64,000 nt of DNA from an uncultured bacterium. GTDB taxonomy: Bacteria; Planctomycetota; Phycisphaerae; Phycisphaerales; SM1A02. Shown here piece after piece: positions 50,065 through 60,404 of this stretch. Numbering within the stretch: the first letter of the stretch is position 1; each line of letters starts with the position of its first letter. The position numbers were made by a program, and so were the translations under genes. The DNA is taken from assembly GCA_903891095.1 (NCBI GenBank), contig CAITDI010000061.1, forward strand, positions 1 to 64,000, in the 5' to 3' direction. The notes under the pieces were generated by a model, which saw only the letters and a program-made list of their open reading frames with translations, searched no databases and was not told the DNA's origin.

Positions 50065-53000
50065 TCAACCGTCGAGCAACTGCTCGAGGCGACGCTCCGT
50101 TGCCGGGAACGCGCGCGGGAGTTTGGGCGCGTAGCGGCTGATCTCGATCTCCTCGAACATCCGCTCGATGGAGACGAGCTGCTCGATGGAACGCGAGCGT
50201 TCGGCGCGCGCTTCGGCGACGCGTGCGCGCAGCGGCGCGAGTTCATCGTCGATGGCGCGGTCGCGCGCAGGACCGATCTCGCGCAGCCGCTCGAGTCGAC
50301 CAACGAGCATCGACACCAGCCGCAACCGCTGCGCGAGCTCCTCGCGGCTGCACGCCGCGAGCGTATCGAGCGAATCGAAGCCGACGACTTCCTCGAGGCG
50401 AGCCGACACGCGTGCGCGCGGCTCGCCGTTGGCGTCAGGCTTGACATTGCGCGTGCGGTCGATGACCTCGGACGCCGCCGCGAGAATCGCGTGCACCGTG
50501 CGCACGACCCACGACACGCGGTCGTGCGTCTCGCGCCCGGCGAGACGCTGCGCGTCGATGAACTCCTTCGCGCAACGCGGCGCACGCGGTAGCTCCGCGA
50601 TCACCTGTGCAGCCACGGCGCGCGCGGTGAACAGCACGCCGTCGGTCTCGCCGAATCGCACCAATGACGCAAGAAACGCCTCGCACAGCGGGTCGTACGC
50701 AAGGTGATGCTCGACGACCTCGCGCTGGTCGCGCGCGAGGAAGAGCCCCACCGCCGCAGCCTGCGCGGCCTTGGCGGCGCGCGGAGCGTCGAACACGCGA
50801 AGCGCCACGCGGCGCTCCTCGCGCGCGCGGCCGCCTTCGACCGAAAGCGCTGGATAGCCCGTGAGCCCGATGCCGGCGCGCACATAGGCGAGCGTCTCGG
50901 GGATCGCGTCGTCGGGCACGGCGTCGACCTTGTCGCGCTCGAGCAGCGCCACGGGATCGCGCGCGCGATCGACCGACGCGCGCAGCCGGTCGCGCGCGAC
51001 GCCGGCGAACTTCGCGCGCAACGCCGCGAGATCGCGCCCTTCGCCGAGCGTCTTGCCGTCGGCGTCGACGACCTCGAAGCGCATCGACAGATGCGGCGCC
51101 AGCATCTCCTCGCGGAAATCGCCCGGCTCGACCGCCATCTGCGCGAGCGCCGAGAGATGCCGCGCGAGCTTGGCCTTGAGCGAGCCCTTGCCGAACTCGA
51201 GCGACTCGACCGCGCCTTGCACGACCTCCTCGATCGGGAACAGGCGCACGCGCAGATGCTTGGGCAGCGAGCGCACGAGGGCCTCGACCTTCTCGGCGAG
51301 CAGCCCAGGGACCATCCACTCGAACGACGCGGGATCGAGCAGCGCGAGCGCCTCGACAGGCACGCGCGCGGTCACGCCGTCGTCGGCATGGGCGGGATCG
51401 TGCGAGTAGTCGAGCGGAAGCCGCAGCGCGTCGACGCTGATCTGGCGCGGGAAATCCAGCACATCGACGCGCATGGCGCCGTCGCGCAGGAGGTCGTCGT
51501 CGGTCATCACGAGGAGCGTGGGATTCACCGCCTCGGCGGTGCGGCGCCAGCGTTCGAACGACGGCGTCGAGTGCACGTCCTTGGGAACGCGCTCGTCGTA
51601 GAACGCGAACGCCGCCTCCTCCTCGAGAAGCAGGCCACTGCGACGACCGCGTTCTTCCTCGCGCTCGAGTTCCTCGCGGAGCGCGCGGTTCTCGGCGAGG
51701 AACGATCCCTCCGTGCGCGCGCGATACGAGACGAGACCCTCCTGGATGAACACGTGGCGCGCGCTCACCGGATCGATGGGTCCCCAGGGCACGCGCTTCT
51801 TGGGCACGATGACGAGCTCGCCGAAACTCGTGCGTTCCCACGCCGCGACCTGCCCGCTTTCATCGACGAAATGCGGCTCGAACTGCGTGCGCGTGCAGAG
51901 ATGCGGCGCGACGCGCACGATCCACTCGGGCTGCACGCGCGCGCAGATGCGCGCGAAGCGCTTGGTGGTCTCGACGATCTCGACCGCGACGATCCAGTTG
52001 GGCGTGCGCCGCGCGAGCGTGCTCGACGGATGCAACGAGAAGAGCGCGCCGCTCGGACCGCGGTACTCGCCCTTGGGATCGCCCTTGCCGTCGGCCTTGC
52101 CCTCGGCCTTCGCGCCGACATGCGATGCGAACCCCGCGAGCACCGCGCGGTGGAACGCGCCCTGGTCCGTCTCGGCCGACGGCTCGCCGACCTTGATCTC
52201 GAAGTGTTCGACGAACAGCTCGCGCAGCTGCGACACCGTGTCGCCCCACTCGCGCATGCGCTGGTGCGAGAGGTAGTTCTTCTCGCACCACTTGCGGCGC
52301 GCGCTCGAGCCGAGCTCCTTGCCGGACTCGTCCTTGAGCTCGCGCCGCCACACCGCCCACAGCCGAAGGAACGACACGAAGTCGCTCATCGGATCGCGAA
52401 AGCGCGCGTGCGCGAGATCGGCTGCGTCGCGCTTCTCCTGCGGGCGGACGCGCGGATCCTGCACCGCGAGCGCCGCTGCGACGACGAGCGCGTCGTTGGT
52501 GCAGCGCTCGTCGATCGACGCGAGCAGCATGCGCGAAAGCCGCGGATCGAGCGGCAGCAGGCTCATCGCGCGGCCCATCTTGGTGAGCTTGCCTTCGGCG
52601 GTGGATGCGCCGAGCTCGACGAGCGTCGCGCGGCCGTCGGCGAGCAGGCGCGCCGACGGTGGATCGACGAACGGGAAATCCTCGGCCTTTCCCAGCGAAA
52701 GCGCCTCCATCTGCAGGATCACGCTCGCGAGGTTCGTGCGAAGGATCTCAGGCTGCGTAAACGGCGGACGGTGGTTGAAGTCGATCTCGTCGTAGAGCCG
52801 GATCGCGATGCCCGGGCCGAGTCGACCGGCGCGGCCCGCACGCTGGCGCGCGCTCGCTTGCGAGATCGCCTCGACGGGCAGCCGCTGCACGCGCGACTTG
52901 GCGCTGTAGCGGAGCAGTCGCGCGAAGCCCGGATCGATCACCGCGTGGATGCGCGGAACGGTGAGCGAGGTCTCGGCGACGTTCGTCGCGAGCACGATGC

Positions 53001-54072
53001 GGCGCTTGGGTCCCGGCGCGAAGATGCGCTCCTGCTCCTCGAGCCCCTGGCGCGCGAAGAGCGGAAGGATCTCGGTTTCCCGCGCCGCAGCGGTGCCCGC
53101 CTCGCCCTTCTCGCGCGACTTGAGATGGCCCGCGAGGTACGCCTCGCTCTCGCGGATCTCACGCTCGCCCGAGTGAAACACCAGGATGTCGGGCAGGATC
53201 TTGCGCTCCGCGAACGATGCGTCGATCTCGTCGACCGCGCTCGCGAGGAGTTCGAGCATGCGCGGGTCTTCTTCGTCGAGACCGCCGACTTCGGGCGGGC
53301 GGTAGCGGATGTCGATCGGATGCGCGCGACCGGCGATCTCGATCACGGGGCATCCGCCGAAATGCGTGGAAAGCCGCTCGACATCGATGGTCGCGCTGGT
53401 GAGGATCAGCTTGAGATCAGGCCGCCGCGACAGCAAGCGCCGCAGGTAGCCGAGCAGGAAGTCGATGTTGAGGCTGCGCTCGTGCGCCTCGTCGACGATG
53501 ATCGTGTCGTACTCGTCGAGGCGAGAATCGCCGCGGGTTTCGGCGAGCAGCATGCCGTCGGTGAGCACCTTGACCAGCGTGTCGCGGCCCGACTCGTCGC
53601 CAAAGCGCACCTTGACGCCGACCACGCCGCCGAGCTTGACGCCGAGTTCGTCGGCCACGCGCCGCGCGACGCTGCGTGCGGCGATGCGCCGTGGCTGCGT
53701 GTGCGCGATGCGGCCAGCGACGCCGCGGCCGAGCTCGAGGCACAACTTCGGAAGTTGCGTGCTCTTGCCCGAGCCCGTCTCGCCGGCGACGACGACGACT
53801 TGGTTCTCGATGATCGCCTTGCGGAGCTCGTCGAGCGCGGCGGTGACGGGGAGCTCAGGCGGGTAGGTGACCGCAGGAACGAGCCCCGCGCGGCGCGTGC
53901 GTTCGGCCGCCGATCGCTCGATCGCCTCCTCGACGGCGCGGATCGCGCGTTCGTCGGGCGTGCCACGGTCCCGAAACCGCTTCTCGAGCCCGCCGATGCG
54001 CGCGCGGAGGTCGCGGCGGTCGGCTGGCAGCGCGGAATCGAGTTTCGAAAGCAGTTCGCGGAGCGGAAGCAC
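50065..54072 (-). CDS. hrpA: ATP-dependent RNA helicase HrpA
   Basis: 1335 residues. DEAH-box superfamily 2 core: Walker A GETGSGKST (97-105), Q-P-R-R-I-A-A-R-S motif Ia, DEAH at 194-197 (IIVDEAHERS), SAT motif III (LILTSATID) and motif VI (QRAGRAGR). The HA2/OB region and a long C-terminal HrpA-specific domain (DUF3418-like) follow, giving the typical bacterial HrpA length. HrpA is an RNA helicase that rescues stalled ribosomes or handles mRNA structure. Start ATG 54070-54072. It is convergent with the FtsK-like gene, with a 70-bp gap. Confidence 0.96.
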   Translation of the reverse strand: MLPLRELLSKLDSALPADRRDLRARIGGLEKRFRDRGTPDERAIRAVEEAIERSAAERTRRAGLVPAVTYPPELPVTAALDELRKAIIENQVVVVAGETGSGKSTQLPKLCLELGRGVAGRIAHTQPRRIAARSVARRVADELGVKLGGVVGVKVRFGDESGRDTLVKVLTDGMLLAETRGDSRLDEYDTIIVDEAHERSLNIDFLLGYLRRLLSRRPDLKLILTSATIDVERLSTHFGGCPVIEIAGRAHPIDIRYRPPEVGGLDEEDPRMLELLASAVDEIDASFAERKILPDILVFHSGEREIRESEAYLAGHLKSREKGEAGTAAARETEILPLFARQGLEEQERIFAPGPKRRIVLATNVAETSLTVPRIHAVIDPGFARLLRYSAKSRVQRLPVEAISQASARQRAGRAGRLGPGIAIRLYDEIDFNHRPPFTQPEILRTNLASVILQMEALSLGKAEDFPFVDPPSARLLADGRATLVELGASTAEGKLTKMGRAMSLLPLDPRLSRMLLASIDERCTNDALVVAAALAVQDPRVRPQEKRDAADLAHARFRDPMSDFVSFLRLWAVWRRELKDESGKELGSSARRKWCEKNYLSHQRMREWGDTVSQLRELFVEHFEIKVGEPSAETDQGAFHRAVLAGFASHVGAKAEGKADGKGDPKGEYRGPSGALFSLHPSSTLARRTPNWIVAVEIVETTKRFARICARVQPEWIVRVAPHLCTRTQFEPHFVDESGQVAAWERTSFGELVIVPKKRVPWGPIDPVSARHVFIQEGLVSYRARTEGSFLAENRALREELEREEERGRRSGLLLEEEAAFAFYDERVPKDVHSTPSFERWRRTAEAVNPTLLVMTDDDLLRDGAMRVDVLDFPRQISVDALRLPLDYSHDPAHADDGVTARVPVEALALLDPASFEWMVPGLLAEKVEALVRSLPKHLRVRLFPIEEVVQGAVESLEFGKGSLKAKLARHLSALAQMAVEPGDFREEMLAPHLSMRFEVVDADGKTLGEGRDLAALRAKFAGVARDRLRASVDRARDPVALLERDKVDAVPDDAIPETLAYVRAGIGLTGYPALSVEGGRAREERRVALRVFDAPRAAKAAQAAAVGLFLARDQREVVEHHLAYDPLCEAFLASLVRFGETDGVLFTARAVAAQVIAELPRAPRCAKEFIDAQRLAGRETHDRVSWVVRTVHAILAAASEVIDRTRNVKPDANGEPRARVSARLEEVVGFDSLDTLAACSREELAQRLRLVSMLVGRLERLREIGPARDRAIDDELAPLRARVAEARAERSRSIEQLVSIERMFEEIEISRYAPKLPRAFPATERRLEQLLDG

Positions 54073-54182
54073 GGGGTGGCGACGATAGCCGAGACCTCGC
54101 CAGGCCGTGCCGCAAGGGGAAACGCAAGCGTGATTCCTCGCGGAAGTTGGCGCGAACGCGCTACACTCCGCTCCTTGCGCCC

Positions 54183-54256
54183 GGGCGCTTAGCTCAGTTG
54201 GTTAGAGCACCGCCATTACACGGCGGGTGTCGCAGGTTCGAGTCCTGCAGCGCTCA
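54183..54256 (+). tRNA. tRNA-Val (anticodon TAC)
   Basis: A 74-nt cloverleaf. Acceptor GGGCGCT pairs with AGCGCTC (one G-T), D stem GCTC/GAGC, anticodon stem CCGCC/GGCGG with loop ATTACAC (anticodon TAC), T arm GCAGG-TTCGAGT-CCTGC. Discriminator A; no CCA encoded. TACACT at 54162-54167 is a plausible -10, giving a start about 8 nt before the tRNA. Confidence 0.95.
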
Positions 54257-54324
54257 CTTGTCGGGACGAGATCGAAAGAGACCCAGTGACCCAAGAGGCT
54301 CAAGAGATTCACACGGGCAGACCT

Positions 54325-56187
54325 ATGCGACTCCGCACCCCCATCGCCGCGCTCTCGACCGCCGTTCTGCTCCTCGCGAGCAGCGCGCTGCTGGTCGCCT
54401 GCGGCGAGGTCCTCGAGAAGGTCCCCGCCCGCCCCAAGCAGGACCGTGCGGACCCTGCGAACTTCACGCTCGACGTCGATCCGATGATGCGCGGCACCGT
54501 CGCGAGCGAGAGCGCCGTGCGCGGCCTCGACCCCGTGGTGGTCCGTGGCTACGGGCTCGTCGTCGGTCTCGCCGGCACGGGCGGTCGCCTGATGCCCGCC
54601 GAAGTCCGCGCAGTAATGATCCAGGAACTCGCGCGCCGCGGCATCGGCAATCCCGCGACCAGCCCCGAAGGCTGGACGCCCGAGAGCGTGCTCAACAGCG
54701 CCGACACCGCGGTCGTGATCGTCGAGGGCGTCGTTCCGCCCGCGGCAACCAAGGACACCAAGTTCGACCTGCGCGTGACCGCGCTGCCGGGCTCCGATGT
54801 CACGAGCCTCGAGGGCGGTCGCCTCTACACGACGGATCTCCGCCCCGGGCCGCTGCTGATCGGCTCCAAGCAGGCGCAGATCATCGCCGAAGGCAAGGGC
54901 AACATCTTCATCAATCCGTTCGTCGATCCGAAGGCCACGCGCGGCGACGCCGTCAATCGGCTCGTCGGACGCGTGCTCGACGGCGGCAAGGTCGGAAAGG
55001 ATCTTCCGCTCAAGCTCGTGCTCGCGACGTCGAGCCACACGCGTTCGCGCACGATCCAGTCGTCGATCAACTCGATCTTCCCGCGCGAACAGCGGCAGAA
55101 GAGCGACACCGCGCGCGGCGAGAACGCCGACTCGATCGAGCTCTGCATCCCGCCGTCGTACCACGGCAAGAGCGAGGAGTTCATCCAGCTCGTCCGTCAC
55201 GTGCCGCTCGACATCTCGGCGACCGAGGTCACGGCGCTGGCCGTGCGCAAGGCGCTCATCGCCAATCCCGGCAGCGCGAACGACGCGATGTGGCGCTTCC
55301 GCGCGCTGGGCAAGCGCGTGCTGCCCGTGATCCAGGATCTCTACACCTACACCGAGGAAGACCCGCGGATGGCGGCGCTCGAAGCCGGCGCGGCGCTCGA
55401 TGACGCGCTCGCCGCGGCGCCGCTCGTCGAGATGGCCAAGGCGGGCACGGTCTCCAACCGCGTGCGCGCGATCGGACTGCTGTCCAAGATGGGCTTCAAC
55501 CCCGACATCGACGTGGGCCTGCGCCCCCTGCTCGACGACGCGGAGCCCGATGTGCGCCTCGCGACCTACGACTGCCTCTCCAAGCGCAAGGACCGCACCG
55601 TGCGCCTGTTGGACATCGACGGCCGCTTCGACGTCGCGCTGGTGCCCAGCAAGCTGCCGATGATCTACGTCGCCCAGAGCGGCCGCCCGACCATCGCGAT
55701 CTTTGGCGACGAAACCGCCGTCGAGCGCCCGCTCACCCACTCCGCGTGGGGCAACCGATTCATGGTCAAGGGCGACTCGGGCGACGACCAGATCCAGGTC
55801 TACTACCGGGCGACCGCCGAGGCGCGCCCCGAGATCCAGCTGGTCGATCCGCGGCTTTCCGAGTTCGTGCCGTTCCTCGGTCACAAGATCACCGTCGAGA
55901 AGCCGATCCCCGGCCTCGGCCTGACCTACGGCGAGACGATCGGCGCGGTCCACGGGCTCTGGCGCGCGGGTTACATCAAGGCCGACTTCAAGGCCGAGCA
56001 GGACCGAATCCTCGCCGCGATCCTCCGCAACCAGACCGACGAGGACAAGGTCAACCGCCCCGAGTTCGACAGCGAGCAGCCAGCCAAGCCCGAGGAGCCC
56101 GTGGCTCCGACCAGCGATTTGGCCAACCTCGCACCTCCGCCGCCGGTTGATTCTCCGAGCGCGGGACGCGATACTGTGCCCCGCTGA
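54325..56187 (+). CDS. FlgI-like lipoprotein
   Basis: About 620 residues. A signal peptide ends in lipobox L-V-A-C. Residues 65-270 resemble the FlgI (flagellar P-ring) domain: V-R-G-Y-G-L-V-V-G-L-A-G-T-G matches the family VVGYGLVVGLNGTG, with VILVEG-like VVIVEG and the FDLRVTALPGSDVTSLEGG block. A helical HEAT-like part (about 330-430) and a beta-rich tail follow. No flagellar genes are near, the protein is lipidated and longer than FlgI (about 370), so it is probably not a flagellar P-ring. ATG 54325 was chosen because it gives a proper lipoprotein signal; GTG 54286 is possible. Confidence 0.82.
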   Translation: MRLRTPIAALSTAVLLLASSALLVACGEVLEKVPARPKQDRADPANFTLDVDPMMRGTVASESAVRGLDPVVVRGYGLVVGLAGTGGRLMPAEVRAVMIQELARRGIGNPATSPEGWTPESVLNSADTAVVIVEGVVPPAATKDTKFDLRVTALPGSDVTSLEGGRLYTTDLRPGPLLIGSKQAQIIAEGKGNIFINPFVDPKATRGDAVNRLVGRVLDGGKVGKDLPLKLVLATSSHTRSRTIQSSINSIFPREQRQKSDTARGENADSIELCIPPSYHGKSEEFIQLVRHVPLDISATEVTALAVRKALIANPGSANDAMWRFRALGKRVLPVIQDLYTYTEEDPRMAALEAGAALDDALAAAPLVEMAKAGTVSNRVRAIGLLSKMGFNPDIDVGLRPLLDDAEPDVRLATYDCLSKRKDRTVRLLDIDGRFDVALVPSKLPMIYVAQSGRPTIAIFGDETAVERPLTHSAWGNRFMVKGDSGDDQIQVYYRATAEARPEIQLVDPRLSEFVPFLGHKITVEKPIPGLGLTYGETIGAVHGLWRAGYIKADFKAEQDRILAAILRNQTDEDKVNRPEFDSEQPAKPEEPVAPTSDLANLAPPPPVDSPSAGRDTVPR

Positions 56188-56312
56188 TTTTCGGGTTGTT
56201 TCCGCCGATCAGATTGCCTGCCGACTCTTCCCAGGAGGGGACTTCGGCGAAAGATGTTGCGGCTTCGTCCGCGACGGTGTCGTGTCGGTTCAGCGATCGC
56301 TGTCCCGGGACC

Positions 56313-56341
56313 GCATCGAAAGACATGGTCGAAAGACATGG
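56313..56341. repeat. Direct repeat in the smc leader
   Basis: TCGAAAGACATGG occurs twice in tandem about 15-40 bp before the smc start. No function apparent. Confidence 0.8.
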
Positions 56342-56354
56342 AGGTCGTTGAACG

Positions 56355-59300
56355 ATGCGTCTGGCCAAGCTTGTCCTCAGCGGTTTCAAGAGCTTCGCGG
56401 ATCCCACCGAGTTCCGCTTCGATGCGCCCATCACGGGCATCGTCGGGCCGAACGGCTGCGGCAAGTCCAACGTCGTCGACGCGATCAAGTGGGTGCTCGG
56501 CGAGCGCAGCGCGAAGAGCCTTCGCGGCGGCGCGATGCTCGACGTGATCTTCGCCGGTTCCGCCGCGCGCAAGCCGGCCGGCATGGCCAGCGTCACGCTC
56601 TGCTTCGACAATCCCCTGCTGGCGCAGGCCATTGACCTCGGCGAAGACGACACCCCGCTCCTCGACAATGAAGTCGACCCCGAGACCGGCGAGCCGATCG
56701 AGCGCGTCGTCGACCGCCGCGCCGTCCGCAACCGCCGCCTCCCGATCGACGCCGACGTCGTCGAGGTCACGCGCCGCCTGACGAGCGACGCCAAGAGCGA
56801 CTACCTGATCAACGGCAAGAAGGTCCGCCTCAAGGACATCCGCGACCTGTTCCTCGACACCGGCATCGGCAACGACGCCTACTCGATCATCGAGCAGGGC
56901 AAGGTCGATGCGATGCTGCTCGCGAACCCCGTTGAGCGCCGCTCGATCCTCGAGGAGGCCGCCGGCGTCGCGCGTTTCCGCGTGCGCAAGGTCGAGGCCG
57001 CCCGCAAGCTCGAGAGCGCGGAGAAGAACCTCGTCACCACCCGCGAGCAGCTCGCGAACACCGAGCGCCGCCTGCGCATCGTGCGCGGGCAGGCCGACAA
57101 GGCGCGCAAGTTCCAGGAGCTTGACGTGCGCCGGCGCTTCCTGCGCCGCGAGCTCGCGCTCGATGTGTTCCACGAGCTCGAGGAGCGCCTGAAGGGACTC
57201 ACCAGCGAACTCGCCGTGCTCGAGCAGGAGAAGGCCGCGCTGGTCGCCGCGCTCTCGCAGGCCGAGGACGCCAAGCAGGACGCCGAGATCGCCCGTCACG
57301 CGGTCGAGACCGAGCAGCATCGGCTCGAGCAGCGCCGGCTTGAACTCGCGTCCGCCGAGGCGCAGGCCAAGCAGCGCTCGGAGTTCGCGCAGCGCTCGCT
57401 CACCGACGCGCAGGGCTCGCTTGAGGAAGAACGCAAGCAGCTCGCCGCGCTCAGCCAGGAAGGCGCCGCGCTCGCTGAGGAACTCGGCGGCGCCAAGCAG
57501 GCGTTGGAGACCGCGCAGACCGACGCCGTCGAGGTCGAGCAGACCGCGATCCGCGAGAGCGAGCGCCGGCAGAAGGCGCAGCAGACCGCGTTCGACGCGC
57601 AGCGCGCAGCCGATGTCGTGGGCGAGCAGGCGTCGCGGCTCGACCGCGAGCGTGGCGCGCAGGCGCAGCGGCTCGCGTCGATCGAGTCGCGTTCGCGTTC
57701 GCTTGCCGACGAGCTCCGCCGCCTCGAGGCGCGCATCGAGCCGTTTGCCCGCGAACTCGACACGCTCCGCGCGACGCGCCTGACGCACGTCGTGCGCGGC
57801 CTGGTCGCGGCCGACGAGATCGTGCGCATCCAGCGCCAGCTCGATGCGCGCACGCGCGACGCGAGCTCGCTGAGCGAGTCGCAGTCGCAGCTCGCCCGCA
57901 CGCTCGCCAAGGTGCGCGACGAGAAGACCGCCGTCGAAAGCCGCCGCCGCGTGCTCGACGAGATGGGCCGCGCGCACGAGGGCCTCGGCTCCGGCGTGCG
58001 AACCGTCCTCGCCGACCGCGCGCGCTTTGGCGCGGTGATCGGCGTCGTCGCCGACCTGCTCGACACCGACCGCTCGAACGCCGACGCGGTCGAAGCCGCG
58101 CTCGGCGACCTGCTCGAGCTCGTCGTGATCGACGACGCGAGCAAGCTCGCGAGCCATGCCGATACCGCCATGTCGCTGCGCGTGCGCGTGGCGTTTGCGA
58201 GCAACGAGGCGCTGGCGGCGAGTGCGTCGCCGCGTGCCGTCGCTCCCGTTGCGGGCGCGACGCCCCTGCTCGAGCTCGTGCGCATCGATCCGCGCATCCG
58301 TCCGCTGGCCGAGCGCCTGCTGGCGGGGACCTTCGTGGTCGACACCGTCGAGCGCGCGGTCGAACTCGCGCGCGGTCCGCTCGCGGGCTGCCGCATCGCG
58401 ACCCGCTCGGGCGGACTCGTCGATGAGCGCGGCCGCGTGATCGCCAACGCATCGGCCCGCGCTGATGCCGCCGCCGGCGGCTTCCTCGCCCGCCGCGCCG
58501 AACTCGCCGAACTCGTCACCCGCTCCAACGAGCTCGCGACCCAGGTCGCCGTGCTCGAGGAGGAATCGCTCCAGCTCGCCGTCGAGTCGAAGGCCGCGCA
58601 GGAGGCCGCGCGCGCCGCGAACCAGGCGCTCGCCGACGCGCGCCGCAGCGCGCTCGACGCATCGCACCAGACCGAGCGCATCGAGCAGCTCATGCGCCAG
58701 ATCGAGCGCCAGCGCGATTCGGCTTCGGCCGAGCGCGGGCACCTCGTCGAGCGCCACCGCGTGAGCGAGGAAGAGTCGAAGTCCGTGCAGGCGCGTCTCG
58801 ACGCGCTCTCCCGCGAAACCGCCGACGCGGTGGCCAAGCGCGACGCCGCGCGCGCCGCCCTCGACGCGGCCAAGGCCGTCGCCGCCGAAGCCGGCGATGC
58901 GGTTTCCGCCGCCCGTGTGCGCGCCGCCGAGGCGCAGGCCGCCCACGAGGCTGCCAAGCGCGAGCTCCGTCACATCGAGTCCCGCTCGGGTGAGATCGCC
59001 CGCCAGGACGCGGCGCTCCGCGAGAGCACGCAGCGTCGCGTGGGAGCCATCGAGCGCGCCCAGGCGATGCTCGAGGAGAGCCAGGCCGAGCTGGCCGAGG
59101 CCTCCGCGGGCCTCGCATCGCTCACGGGCGAGTTCGCTGCGGTCGCCGAGCGCCTCCGCGCCGCGCAGGTCGCCGTGGAACAGGTCGCCCGCGAGGTCGA
59201 CGCCGCCCGCAGCGACGCGACGCGCGTCGAGCGCAACGCCCACGCGGTCGAGCTTTCCCGTCGCGAGCTCGAGGTGCGCCGCGAGGCGCTCGTCGAGCTC

Positions 59301-60218
59301 ACGCTCACCGAGGTCGAGCTCGACCTCCGCGAGACCTACCCGACCTACCTCGAGGAGCGCGCCGCCGAGGGCTTCGTCGCCATCCAGCGCGACGCCGCGC
59401 AGTCCGAGGCCGACGACCTCAAGGAAGCGATCCGCAAGCTCGGCAACGTCAACCTCGACGCGATCGACGAGCTCTCGCAGCTCGAGGTCCGCAACGACGA
59501 ACTCGTCAAGCAGCTCGCCGACATCGACAGCGCGAAGACCAGCCTCGAGGCGCTCATCACCGAGCTCGACGACGCCAGCCGCACGCGCTTCCAGCAGACC
59601 TTCGAGCGCGTGCGCGAGACGTTCGCGGGACAGACGGGCATGTTCCGTCGTCTGTTCGGCGGCGGCAGCGCCGACATCTACCTGCTCCCGCTTGAGAACG
59701 GCGAGACCGACTGGCTCGAGTCGGGCGTCGAGATCCGCGCCAAGCCGCCGGGCAAGGAGCCGCGCGTCATCAGCCAGCTCTCGGGCGGCGAGAAGACGAT
59801 GACCGCGGTCGCGCTGCTCATGGCGATCTTCCAGTCCAAGCCGTCGCCGTTCTGCATCCTCGACGAGGTCGATGCGGCGCTCGACGAGGCCAATGTCGAG
59901 CGCTTCTGCAAGGCGCTCGAGCCGTTCCTCGACGTGTCGCACTTCATCGTGATCACGCACCACAAGCGCACGATGCAGGCCTGCCACCAGCTCTACGGCG
60001 TCACGATGCCCGAGCGCGGCGTGAGCCGTCGCGTGGCGGTCAAGTTCGACGAGGTCGGCGTGGACGGTCGCCTGAACAAGGCTGCCGCCGAACGCGCCGC
60101 GCTCGAACCGCAGGCTGCGGAAGCGCCGGCCGCGAACCCGCTCGCCGAGGTCGAGATCGAGGTGATCTCCACCAAGACCACGGCGCCGAGCGAGTCGCTG
60201 GCGAAGGCGTGGCAGTGA
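56355..60218 (+). CDS. smc: Chromosome segregation protein SMC
   Basis: 1287 residues. N-terminal head [17 protein letters not shown] with Walker [10 protein letters not shown]; coiled-coil arms of about 330 residues on each side of a hinge (about residues 520-660, [20 protein letters not shown] to [11 protein letters not shown]); C-terminal head with the ABC signature [11 protein letters not shown] and Walker [16 protein letters not shown]. With ScpA/ScpB it folds and segregates the chromosome. It is about 100 residues longer than common SMCs, mainly in the arms. ATG 56355 has GGAG 10 nt upstream. Genes for ScpA/B are not in the window. Confidence 0.97.
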   Translation: MRLAKLVLSGFKSFADPTEFRFDAPITGIVGPNGCGKSNVVDAIKWVLGERSAKSLRGGAMLDVIFAGSAARKPAGMASVTLCFDNPLLAQAIDLGEDDTPLLDNEVDPETGEPIERVVDRRAVRNRRLPIDADVVEVTRRLTSDAKSDYLINGKKVRLKDIRDLFLDTGIGNDAYSIIEQGKVDAMLLANPVERRSILEEAAGVARFRVRKVEAARKLESAEKNLVTTREQLANTERRLRIVRGQADKARKFQELDVRRRFLRRELALDVFHELEERLKGLTSELAVLEQEKAALVAALSQAEDAKQDAEIARHAVETEQHRLEQRRLELASAEAQAKQRSEFAQRSLTDAQGSLEEERKQLAALSQEGAALAEELGGAKQALETAQTDAVEVEQTAIRESERRQKAQQTAFDAQRAADVVGEQASRLDRERGAQAQRLASIESRSRSLADELRRLEARIEPFARELDTLRATRLTHVVRGLVAADEIVRIQRQLDARTRDASSLSESQSQLARTLAKVRDEKTAVESRRRVLDEMGRAHEGLGSGVRTVLADRARFGAVIGVVADLLDTDRSNADAVEAALGDLLELVVIDDASKLASHADTAMSLRVRVAFASNEALAASASPRAVAPVAGATPLLELVRIDPRIRPLAERLLAGTFVVDTVERAVELARGPLAGCRIATRSGGLVDERGRVIANASARADAAAGGFLARRAELAELVTRSNELATQVAVLEEESLQLAVESKAAQEAARAANQALADARRSALDASHQTERIEQLMRQIERQRDSASAERGHLVERHRVSEEESKSVQARLDALSRETADAVAKRDAARAALDAAKAVAAEAGDAVSAARVRAAEAQAAHEAAKRELRHIESRSGEIARQDAALRESTQRRVGAIERAQAMLEESQAELAEASAGLASLTGEFAAVAERLRAAQVAVEQVAREVDAARSDATRVERNAHAVELSRRELEVRREALVELTLTEVELDLRETYPTYLEERAAEGFVAIQRDAAQSEADDLKEAIRKLGNVNLDAIDELSQLEVRNDELVKQLADIDSAKTSLEALITELDDASRTRFQQTFERVRETFAGQTGMFRRLFGGGSADIYLLPLENGETDWLESGVEIRAKPPGKEPRVISQLSGGEKTMTAVALLMAIFQSKPSPFCILDEVDAALDEANVERFCKALEPFLDVSHFIVITHHKRTMQACHQLYGVTMPERGVSRRVAVKFDEVGVDGRLNKAAAERAALEPQAAEAPAANPLAEVEIEVISTKTTAPSESLAKAWQ

Positions 60219-60302
60219 GCTGACGACGAGGTCGCGCACGAGCAACCCGCGAGCGACTCACGGGCAACTCACGGGCGACTCGCAACGACAACGCACAAAC
60301 GA

Positions 60303-60340
60303 AACAGGCCGCGGCACTCGCCGCGGCCTGTTGTTTTGTT
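60303..60340. terminator. smc terminator (bidirectional)
   Basis: AACAGGCCGCGGC (60303-60315) pairs with GCCGCGGCCTGTT (60320-60332), 13 bp with a 4-nt loop, then GTTTTGTT. On the other strand TTTCGTTTG follows, so it can also end the GspK-like transcript. Confidence 0.88.
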
Positions 60341-60353
60341 CGCATTGCTCTCG

Positions 60354-60404
60354 CCAAAGGAAGCAGCCGCAGCTGCGCCCGCTCAGATCAGGAGCCCGCT
60401 CAAA
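60354..60404. repeat. Dispersed 3'-end module, copy B
   Basis: On the minus strand, directly after the GspK-like stop: TTTGAGCGGGC, then TGAGCGGGCGCAGCTGCGGC and TGCTTCCTTTGG. It matches the rpe 3' module at most positions, including the doubled TGAGCGG. Confidence 0.65.

Noticed and set aside
55971-60245. A 1424-codon frame antisense to smc and the end of the FlgI-like gene
   Set aside because: It is a low-complexity Arg/Ala/Glu/Leu shadow of the Smc coiled coil; smc on the other strand has all family motifs.
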